64,000 nt of DNA from NCBI GenBank assembly GCA_950022655.1, contig OX465588.1, positions 20,756,527 to 20,820,526 on the forward strand. Reading direction: 5' to 3'. The notes under the pieces were generated by a model. It had not been told where the DNA came from, ran no database searches, and saw nothing but the letters and a program-made list of their open reading frames with translations. This document shows positions 55,901 through 64,000 of this stretch, piece after piece. Position numbers and translations under genes: made by a program. Each line of letters begins with the position of its first letter. Position 1 is the first letter of the stretch. Origin of the DNA: Alentia gelatinosa (taxonomy: Eukaryota; Annelida; Polychaeta; Phyllodocida; Polynoidae).

Positions 55901-58900
55901 GTAAGTTTATTTTCACCTTTTACTTATTGAGCAAATTGAACCATTTTAGAATCTCCAGTTGAGTGAGCTATTGTGTAGGGATGGAAATAGAACTAGAGAG
56001 ATATAGAAGGAAATTGCAACTGAATTTGTCACATGGATTTATATTTACATGATTCCTATGATTTAGGCTATTGCATGCTCATACATTTGGTTTCATGAAT
56101 GTAATTTGTTAGGCTGCATTAGGTAGGAATAAACATAGATTTAGAAAATGTAACATTTTCTAATAAATCACTTTCGCAAAATTCTAATATGTTTATGGTG
56201 TATCCTTTATCACATTCTTTGTACGTATGAATATTCGGATTAGAGGAATGAGCCATAATTAGAACTATAAGGAAAAATTGGAGAAAAATGTTTATCAGAA
56301 ATTGTTCTCTGACGCATGGCTATCAGAGTATAGTTTGTGTACAATGCCAAGGGCACTAGTACAAATGCCTACAGAGTAGATTAAAATTCATCGGTGTGGG
56401 TTGGGTTGGTACAAATTCGAGAAGCTGCGTTCTTGAAGCTGGTGAAGCGCCCTCTCGTAGCGGGTGAATGAAGCTGCTGGAGCGCCCTCTGGTGATATCG
56501 AGAAGCTCAGTCCTGAAAGTTTAATATAACTGTCAACAGGGGGGCATAATTTGTCCCAGTCCAATTGTAGATAATTTTTCAATTATCCTCAACTATGAAC
56601 CTAGTATTTCAGATGAATGCTATGGTTGACGTAGTTCATATCTTATAAAAAGATATAAAAAAAGAAGAATGAAATTGTGAAAGCAATTATTATGAGGGCT
56701 GTTACAATTTGGAAGATTCGATATAAGCAAGTTAGTAAATTTTATGATATTCGTGCATGTCTGATATGATGTGGTAATCATATCTGCTATATATCCTTAA
56801 TAACTGGTTTCACTCGCTAGGACATGGCCCTAGATATCATTACGTTGTACGACACTACAAGAATGTATGACAAGCGAGATGTATTTAGAGAACATGAGAA
56901 ACAAACTAGGTAATCCGCTAATAACTTCCTAAAGTGTTTTATATTCTTTGGCGATCGCCATAGAAGTCAGACGTAAAACTCACAACGTTCTCTAAAACCA
57001 ATGTATGATATGGAATACAAATAATTAGTTATTACTCCGTACCACTGAGGCCAGTCATGAACAGCACTAAGTACAAGTGGACGCGATAAAATATTTCAGT
57101 TTCGCTTTCAGGCTAATTTCCGGGAGCGCATGCTCTTTGTGAGTCTGTGTCCGTTCCCATTTCCGGTGAAGTGACGCAGACTGATCAGAGTTTTCCTGGT
57201 TGGTAAAAATAATCACGAGGGCAGTGCCCGTTGTCTCCTGTGTGATGTTTCTGTGCAGGCGGGCAAGGAATATTCCGATTGGTTGAGATGAGTCCCGCGC
57301 TGTCGGGTAATGTCAGCATGAACCTATTATCCCAACGGTAAAATGATGAGTTAAGAGCAAAGACTGCTATTTAAGTCAAGTTCCCACTTCTATTCGCCAG
57401 GGAAGCCCGCTTAAACAGACATCCCAATGGACAATATAGTTGTAGATGATTGAGCATAAAAATATGAATACACAAAACAGTGTCTCCTCCCAGAAAAATA
57501 AAGTATGACTTTGAACCTCTAAGATCTTGCGTTGATATTCGAATGAAATTGATTTTCTTGCTCTTTTAGCATGCTGCAATCATTTAACTACCTATCTTCT
57601 CATTGAATTGGATGTTTAAACCTTAAAAACAATATTTTCCGAAAGGTCATTTTGGTGATCATGGTTTTTCATTTGTATGATTGAGCCTATTATTTTTGAA
57701 AGAACAGCTTTTCTTAATGATGCAATACCGTTGCGCCATTTTCTATCAATTTCGATTGCATTGTAAATTTTTAAGCAGGCAGGACATCTTCCAATATCTG
57801 CTCCATATATAGTTATTGTTATCATACGATATGAGAGATACCATTCCAAAGACTTAATCGGGAACCATAACGTATTTTTTGTGAGGTCAATTTCCGGAGT
57901 ATTATGTACAAAGGATTATAAATACCTTTAAGAATAATTTTTGAAATCTCCCAAAATTTTCCAAAAACCAGCTGTAAAATAAAATGTCGGAAATTAACGG
58001 GACCAATAGAAGGAAAGCCTGCCACTTTCCAATTGTGTTATTACACCTTTCATCCTTTCTTTAACTGCATTAAGCAAAATAATTTTTTACGGGGGAGCAG
58101 CCCGTTTCATAACTTTGAGTTTGAAGAGTGAATACCTGTTTTCAAGCACCGGAGCCTTCCATTTCGCCCAAAAGCAAGAAGGAATGAACGATCAATACCT
58201 ATTGTTCTTTAACCATTAAAAACTTTACCAGGACGCAGTATTTTGCAAATGTTATCTGCTCCTTTCTTACGTGCGGAGTCTTGAAGACATTAAATGGTGA
58301 AGAGTGATTTGATTCATGGCAATTCTATGATGAGATGACCTATTGTGGCCCCGGGCGATTCCAAAGTAATTCACAAAAAGCGGCTCAGTGAAGAAGGCTT
58401 TGCCCCTGGGTTCTAGTTCTTTTTCATCAGCACCTCCCTGGTAACTGGCCGCTGGGCTGGGCTCCGATTGCAGGAGCTACAAGCCTCCCCACAGTTCTGA
58501 TGTTGTTGCCCCAGCAATCAGTCGTGCTCTGACTCCGGAATGAATACAAAAATGTAGCTGACTGGGGACATTTCGGCTCGAGCTCCAAATGAAGTCAGAT
58601 GAACTATGACAGCTGTCATTCTCACCGAGAGCATGTCTGAATAAACACTGTGCTGGTACCTGAAGTGCTAGGGGAGATTTCATTAGGGAACTGCCTAGGT
58701 TGAATACTAGGGTGAATGATGTATAGACAAAGGCTTGAAATGTCCAGCAATACCCTCTTAAAATATATTGGCAATTATCGAATCCAAGATTAGAAAAAGC
58801 AAGTATAACAAGTCAAACTTGAATAAAGATCGGGAAAGGTAGACTGATGGATCCACTATATTATGGGCAAAAATAGTATTCGTATTTCTGAAAAACTTTA

Positions 58901-60119
58901 TATTCTGACTGAATTTATCGTTCAATCTCTTTACCTTTTGGGTCTCTGTTGGTGTTATCAGTGTCAGTACTAGTCGTTTTAAACCAGAAGTAGCAGTATT
59001 GGTACTGCATCCAACCATCACATACATTATGGTGAATGGAACCTCTACTTCTGACAACATAGGGTGCCGCAAAACAGACGCCCTTTGTAATAAAAAAAAT
59101 AAGATGCACCATTAATCATTCTGCAAACGCCATGTTTTCTGATTTAGCACTGCAGTACTAGCTAGCACATTTCTAAATCGTTGACTGAACATCAAAGAAA
59201 GTTTCTTTGTTCCAAGAATTTCTGGTGAAAGATTTTACCAAGATGAATTCCACGAAGTGTTTTGACAGAATGCTTCCTCTAAATGTAAAACAGGTCCCGA
59301 TCTCACCTTTTTTTCACCCAGTAATCATTATATGCCTCAGTGACTTCTTTTAACAACAACTAGCGACTTTGTCACTTGCGCCTATGGACGCGCTATATGG
59401 TGGATATTGGCCACACTACAGGCCTCAGTATCCAGAGCAAACGGGCTAACTGCGGCGATTATTTGGACTGGAGCTGGTTAACGCCAGAAACATTGCTACA
59501 TGTCGCGAAACCATCCTTGCTTCAGGCATCTCTTTCTCTCGAGGTAAGGAAATCAGAAAATTACAGGATTAAGATATATCATTATCGGCATGGCTAAAGC
59601 CAAATCATATGAAAAAATGTATATTTGAGTAAAGAGATACAAGAATCTCACTCTTATCGCTCTTCAGTCTCTAGGCCTATATCTAGTTCGATCTGTCTCT
59701 ATATGTGGGAGATACTCCAAGCAGATCCGAGAGAATTCTAGTCTTTTTTAAATAAGTTAGGTAACAACATCTTCTTACGACACAGTACCTCCTTTTGAGT
59801 GGGTGTGTGCTATCGAGCAGTATATCAATTCATATCAACACCTTACTCATCGTGAATGAGCAAAAAAAAGAAAAAAAAATATTTTGCAAGGGTACGGAAT
59901 GAAAAGGGCTGATGTCTATAGAATACTAATGTCGCCACTGTCCAGTGTGAGTGTAAATCTGAATCTATATCATCATTTATATATGCCTGAAAGTGATTTC
60001 TCATATTTGGTGGATATACGGCAGTTGATTTTGCATCGTATTTTGTTATCATTGATATGGCGATCTTGTCAGCCACAACAATTGCGATGCGGGAGGGCTC
60101 GGCCACTGCATTGTTTTCT
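52979..60119. other. Long non-coding stretch, no gene recognised
   Basis: The first few hundred bases may be the LINE 3' UTR. 54480-54960 is pyrimidine-rich with an open frame of low-complexity text. 56433-56490 has two near-copies of TGAAGCTGSTGRAGCGCCCT about 36 bp apart. 57100-57340 is GC-richer. I found no transposon protein, splice-supported exon or RNA gene in these 7 kb. Confidence 0.35.
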
Positions 60120-60250
60120 GGGACCTGTTTCACTAGTTTTGTGACATGTCTAGATGGCGTGACATGTCTAAATGGTGTGTCCGGTTTCATAAGAACTAGA
60201 CATTAAACTTCATTTTGTGCGTTCTTGCTTGCACTGTTGGTGGCGCTTTT

Positions 60251-60769
60251 CATGTCTGTCTTCACTTTTGTCACAAAACTAGTGAAACATGTCCATGATG
60301 TGTAGATTTGTCTAATTCCTATGTTTTGGGTCTGTCTTTTCTCAAAGGCAGCTACTTGTGTTGTAACAAAACCAGACAACCCAATCTGTCTGTATGGTGT
60401 CACAGACATGTCACAAAACTAGTGAAACAGGTCCCTGATGTGTTGCAGGGTTTTGTATGTCAATAAGACCTATTGGCTTACTCCAAGGGGCAGTCTAATC
60501 AACTATGGGTTAATATTATGAAGTGGTTTAAGTCTGAAAAGGAAACAGCGGGATTGTCTGTGAGGTTTTGTGACAACACAAGTAGCTGCCCTTGGGAAAA
60601 GACAGACCCCAAACATAGGAATTATACAATAGTCCTGCAGTCAGGGCCAGTCTGAAGGGTCAGGTGTGTTTTGGAGTACATACGATGTTTTATGATTGAT
60701 TCTGAAGCTCCTGAATCTTCTGATTACAAATCTGCTTCGTGCCAGATTGTATGGGTTCAGCATTTTGAG
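60251..60769 (+). repeat. Left inverted arm, split by a foldback insert
   Basis: 60251-60311 (CATGTCTGTCTTCACTTTTG onward) and 60664-60769 (GGAGTACATACGATGTTTTA onward, through TCTGCTTCGTGCCAGATTGT) match the reverse complement of 63671-63732 and 63542-63650. In the right arm these two parts are only 20 bp apart; here 352 bp intervene. Confidence 0.7.
60312..60663. mobile_element. Foldback insert within left arm
   Basis: 60316-60382 (ATTCCTATGTTTTGGGTCTG onward) is the inverted counterpart of 60552-60622 (to CCCCAAACATAGGAATT) with several mismatches. Between them lies another copy of the TGTCACAAAACTAGTGAAAC motif at 60409. Also, 60404-60435 is a perfect 32-bp inverted match to 60120-60151. 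This is a nested foldback structure without coding capacity. Confidence 0.55.
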
Positions 60770-60828
60770 TTATTACTATTTGAAAATAAAAAATAATTTA
60801 ATTCTAAGAAAAATAAGAAAAATAATTG

Positions 60829-61320
60829 TACACTCTGTCAAATCTATGACTATTAAGTCATTCTGTGCTTATCAAGCACAGAATGGTTAATGATGATATC
60901 TAAGAAAAAGTTAATTCAATATGGTGCTATTCTAATTATTTCATAAACTTAGATTAATCAATTATGATCATTGTTCCCATGCACATTTTACTGTGTGAAT
61001 ACACTGTCAAATCTTTTATTAGTTAGTCATTCTAAGCCTATTAAGCACAGAACTGAGTAATGATAATATCTAACAACAAATTAATTCACTATGGTGTTAT
61101 TTAATTATTTCATTATCTTAAATTAATCAATTATGAATATTGCTTAAATGTGGATTTTAATCTGTGATTACACTCTGTCAAATCTATGATTGTTTAGTCA
61201 TTCTAAGCTTATCAAGCTTGTTTTGTCATTCTAAGCTTATTAGAACTGAGTAATGATGATATCTAAGAACAAATTCATTCACTATGGTCTTATTTTAATT
61301 ATTTCATAACCTTATATTAT
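60829..61320. repeat. 170-bp AT-rich tandem repeat, about 2.9 copies
   Basis: Units start TACACTCTGTCAAATCTATG at 60829, TACACTGTCAAATC at 61000 and TACACTCTGTCAAATCTATG at 61169 (periods 171 and 169). Each contains TAGTCATTCT, TAATGATRATATCTAA, TTAATTATTTCAT and TTAATCAATTATGA. Units are diverged by many substitutions, so the array is old. Confidence 0.85.
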
Positions 61321-61494
61321 AGGGAAACTATGTTCCGGTGGGAATAAGTCAAAGTTACGAGGTAAGGCTTGGAAAAATTACTGTCCAAGGCTATGCTTGG
61401 AAAATTTACTGCCCAAGGCAATGCTTGGGGAGTAATTTTTCCAAGCCTTACCTTGTAACTTTGACTTATTCCCACCGGTACGTAGTTTCCCTAT
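61319..61494. mobile_element. Foldback MITE with 64-bp arms
   Basis: ATAGGGAAACTATGTTCCGG at 61319 mirrors CCGGTACGTAGTTTCCCTAT ending at 61494; the arms continue GGGAATAAGTCAAAGTTAC through GGCTTGGAAAAATTACT with about three mismatches in all. The 48-bp loop contains three CCAAGGC/GCTTGG repeats. It terminates the tandem array on its right side. Confidence 0.85.
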
Positions 61495-61549
61495 TCCTAT
61501 ATACCTTCAATTGTTGACTAATATCGATAAAAACCGAACGTCTCTGACG

Positions 61550-61624
61550 TCAACCTGGGCAGGAAACGTTCAACCAGGCAGAAAACTTCAACCGTGGCAG
61601 TAAACGTCAACCTGGGCAGTAAAC
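61550..61624. repeat. 18-20-bp tandem repeat, four units
   Basis: TCAACCTGGGCAGGAAACGT, TCAACCAGGCAGAAAACT, TCAACCGTGGCAGTAAACG and TCAACCTGGGCAGTAAAC follow one another. Non-coding. Confidence 0.8.
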
Positions 61625-61878
61625 AAAAGTTATTTCACCCCCAGCAGCATCAGGTAATCATAGGTTGTTCGCACATAGGAATATAGGAACAACACTTTCC
61701 CTGCAGCACCAAGTTCCCTTGCTCAGCATTACATGGCAGGCAAAGCCTGCATAAATAGCCCTGCTACAGCAGGCACCTTTTTGGGGGAAATAGTAATGTC
61801 ACATGATGTATCATATAATTGGAGTAATTTACCTTGGTACCTTGGTAGGTCAATATGGCTCTCATCCCAATAGAAGCA

Positions 61879-61979
61879 CAGTAAAACCTTGCTTTAATGT
61901 GATACTGTCTGTTCTGAGCAAAGGACCCGCAAAACAGGGTACCCCCTTTAGTGAGGTGTCCCAGAAGCGGGTTTTACTG
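61879..61979. mobile_element. Short pogo/Tigger-like MITE
   Basis: It begins CAGTAAAACCTTGCTTTAAT and ends AGCGGGTTTTACTG, followed by TA. The CAGTARAACC ends resemble the element at 62934-63112. The left flank is CA and not TA, so a decayed target duplication is assumed. It lies just upstream of the preserved part of the gene relic. Confidence 0.5.
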
Positions 61980-61994
61980 TATGTGGAGGACTCA

Positions 61995-62870
61995 TTGCCA
62001 ACAGAGATGACCTCTGAACTACACATGAGGAGGCTGATGTTTACATGGTTTCCTAGGCAATGAAATTGGCAAGGAACAAGAACAGCTTGGTGCAGGTCAT
62101 ATCTAATGATACAGATGTATTTGTGTTGGTTCTCCATTTTTATTTCATCATGGGAAAGAAATCCCTTGTAGCTATGCAGGGTACACATTTGTCAAGGGCA
62201 GTGATAGATATTGGTGCAACAGTAAAGGCTCATAAGAAAATCATCTTCAGTCTTCTCGCTGCCCATGCTTTAACCGGTTGTGATAGTGTTCCTCAGTTGT
62301 GGGGCATTGGGAAAACCAAAGCAATTAAAGCTTTGAGCAATGGATACTTTCTACCAAGTCTGGGCAACCAAAGAGCTGATTGGGGAACTGTTATGAAGGA
62401 AGCATCGGCCTTCATTGCTGCATGTTATGGCTGCAAAAATGAAATCTCACCTACAATGTCAGATGTACGGGTCAAGATCTGGACATGAAGAACATCATCT
62501 GCTTCAGTGAAAGCATCACCACTCAAGTCACTACCACCAACAACAGAATGTTTTGAAGAGAATGTGAAAAGGGCACATGCTACAACTTGCATATGGCTGG
62601 CTGCACTAAAGGAAGATCCCCCTGAACTAGATGTGTTCAAGATGGGTTACATGTTGGATCCCATCACAAAGATGATTGTCCCAGTCTGGACAACTTCCTC
62701 CATCAGTTTCCCCTGCTCCCCCACAAGTGCTTAATATGATTAAGTGTGTTTATGCCACAGATGAGCCCTGCCCCATTAGATGTGGATGTGTAAGTGTGCC
62801 ATATAGCTGTTCACCTTTCTGAAGGGGCACCATCTTGTAGAAACCCATGGACAAAACATATTTTCTATTC
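61995..62870 (+). pseudogene. PIN/XPG-like nuclease-fold protein relic, C-terminal part
   Basis: In one frame: HEEADVYMVS, a TAG at 62054, then VQVISNDTDVFVLVLHFYF, AAHALTGCDSVPQLWGIGK and ASAFIAACYGCKNEISP to TGA at 62486, continuing in frame as PLKSLPPTTECFEENVKRAH and WLAALKEDPPELDVF to 62732. After a further frameshift a Cys-rich tail follows (IKCVYATDEPCPIRCGC). The HEEAD, S-x-DTDV and HALTGCDSV boxes occur in a large family of uncharacterised invertebrate proteins; their acidic residues fit a PIN/FEN-like nuclease fold, which is my inference. TGA at 62015 is another lesion. The N-terminal half is missing. Confidence 0.65.
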
Positions 62871-62933
62871 AGACAGTGATGATGAATCAGATGAAGAGAA
62901 AAACTGAAGTCAGTTGCCAATACATAGATAGTA

Positions 62934-63112
62934 CAGTAGAACCCCGCGTAAGCGGACACCCTCCGTTCCGGGCCAAAGTGTCCGCTTACGCGGGGTGTCC
63001 GCTTTCGCGAGGTTAGAATAAACACCTTATATAGGGAACCATTCCAAGCAATGGTGTCCGTTAATGCGGGGTGTCCGCTTACGCGGGGTGTCTGTTAGGT
63101 GGGGTTCTACTG
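62934..63112. mobile_element. pogo/Tigger-like MITE with TA duplication
   Basis: It begins CAGTAGAACCCCGCGTAAGC and ends GTTAGGTGGGGTTCTACTG, flanked by TA on both sides (62932-62933 and 63113-63114). GTGTCCGCTTACGCGGGGTG motifs recur inside. CAGTAGAACCCC ends with a TA target are typical of pogo-type mariner relatives. 179 bp, non-coding. Confidence 0.8.
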
Positions 63113-63541
63113 TATATAGATACCTTGGTCAGTGTTTTCTCAGTGTGTCATATTTTGAAGCGTCAGTTAACATAAAACCTTGCCTTTTTTTACTTTTTTC
63201 TGAGCTTTGAAATCATTACCAAGCCTCTGGTATGGAATGTAAGATGTGTAAATTTTAAGGAGTGATGTAGAAATATTCTGTTCTGCACACCTATTGCATT
63301 TCATCTAATAAATTTTATAGTTTTACATTAAATGACAAAATTGACCTTGATTTGACCTTCACCTGACTTTTCAAGGTCAAATGTTCCATCAATCTTTCCA
63401 TATGTAATTGTGTTCATCAAATATCGGATTCCTTTTGAGAATAATTCATAAAATGTGATTTACTTTGAAATTGAGTTTAAATAAATATATTCATTTGATT
63501 ATTTTCCATTTTTTTATGTTTTTTATTTAAAACGCTCATAT
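63113..63541. other. AT-rich non-coding sequence
   Basis: It carries a perfect inverted pair TTGACCTTGA (63341-63350) and TCAAGGTCAA (63371-63380); TCAAGGTCA is the extended half-site of ERR/SF1-type nuclear receptors. No gene was seen. Confidence 0.4.
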
Positions 63542-63732
63542 CTCAAAATGTACCAGCCTGTACAAACTGGCACGAAGCAGATTCGGAATCGGGAGATTCA
63601 GGAGCTCCAGATTCAATAATAAAACATCGTATGTACTCTGAAACACACTTCCCCTAACCTGCTTCAGGACTACAAATCTACACATCATGGACATGTTTCA
63701 CTAGTTTTGTAACAAAAGTGAAGATAGACATG
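63542..63732 (-). repeat. Right inverted arm of the composite region
   Basis: 63542-63650 and 63671-63732 are the reverse complement of the left arm parts; for example TGGCACGAAGCAGATTC matches the left TCTGCTTCGTGCCA, and CACTAGTTTTGTAACAAAAG mirrors the left ACTAGTG motif. Confidence 0.7.
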
Positions 63733-64000
63733 ACAGGTCCCTGGTGGCTGATTGGCATCTCAGTGCATAGATACAAGGGTCCGCAAAAAGTAGAACTCAG
63801 AATCTGTGCTAGGAGAGTGTGATGTGAGATGATGTCATAAGCAACTCCTTAAGCAATTTGCTTAGGTAATTTGAATTGCTCTGATATTGTGATTCTATTT
63901 GATGTCCATGAAAGGGGTGAGATAAATCCAAAACCGTGCGCGAATCACAATACTCCACTCTTTTGAATCATCAGTTAACTTTGCCTCGATGATGATTGCA

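Larger units (their letters stand above)
60120..63741. mobile_element. Composite region bounded by inverted repeats, enclosing a nuclease-like gene relic
   Basis: The outermost match is GGGACCTGT at 60120 and ACAGGTCCC at 63733-63741. Longer inverted arms lie at 60251-60311 with 63671-63732, and 60664-60769 with 63542-63650. Inside are a 170-bp tandem array, three MITEs and a decayed gene with PIN/XPG-like motifs. The layout suggests an old DNA transposon of about 3.5 kb repeatedly hit by others. No recognised transposase is present and no target duplication was found, so the unit's identity is inferred. Confidence 0.45.

Overview
This is eukaryotic DNA, most likely from an invertebrate animal and plausibly a marine one. 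The background is AT-rich and gene-poor. The content is dominated by tyrosine-recombinase (YR) retrotransposons, a CR1/L2-like and an L1/Tx1-like LINE, foldback elements and MITEs, and relics of MADF-type and PIN-like-nuclease genes. I see no operon, tRNA, rRNA or CRISPR array. The species cannot be fixed from the sequence.

Layout. 1-453: a probable solo LTR with a partial tandem copy. 550-985: a foldback element. 3538-5506 (minus): a wrecked RT/YR retroelement whose gag is split by a second copy of that foldback family (4969-5311). 5675-6426: a 47-bp minisatellite. 10121-14704 (minus): a Ngaro-like element (element 1) with gag, RT-RNase H and YR between split direct repeats. 14705-23941: mostly empty, with one small retroposed insertion. 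24381-29693 (plus): a second Ngaro-like element (2a) that looks complete and young and sits inside an inverted solo remnant of its own family. 32366-35224 (plus): an endonuclease+RT LINE with two stops. 35984-36268: a MITE. 36538-36776 (minus): a possible last exon of a host gene. 37036-42478 (plus): element 2b, a sister of 2a with one stop in pol. 42479-50500: mostly non-coding with small inverted-repeat elements. 50502-51640 (minus): a MADF-type relic. 52310-52978 (plus): the tail of an L1/Tx1 LINE. 60120-63741: a composite region bounded by inverted repeats, holding a decayed nuclease-like gene, a 170-bp tandem array and several nested MITEs.

How the genes work together. The only complete gene sets belong to retrotransposons. 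In 2a and 2b a coiled-coil, Cys/His-rich Gag is followed by RT-RNase H in the -1 frame and then by a YR in another frame with its own ATG. The repeats are arranged A1-ORFs-B1-A2-B2. All outer and inner junctions carry a shared short core (AATG in 2a/2b, ACAT in element 1), as expected if the YR integrates a circular DNA copy. At the gag/pol junction both 2a and 2b have a heptamer A AAA AAC, an 8-nt spacer and a GC stem-loop, yet the gag stop lies directly upstream of the heptamer. That junction is the most interesting feature here.
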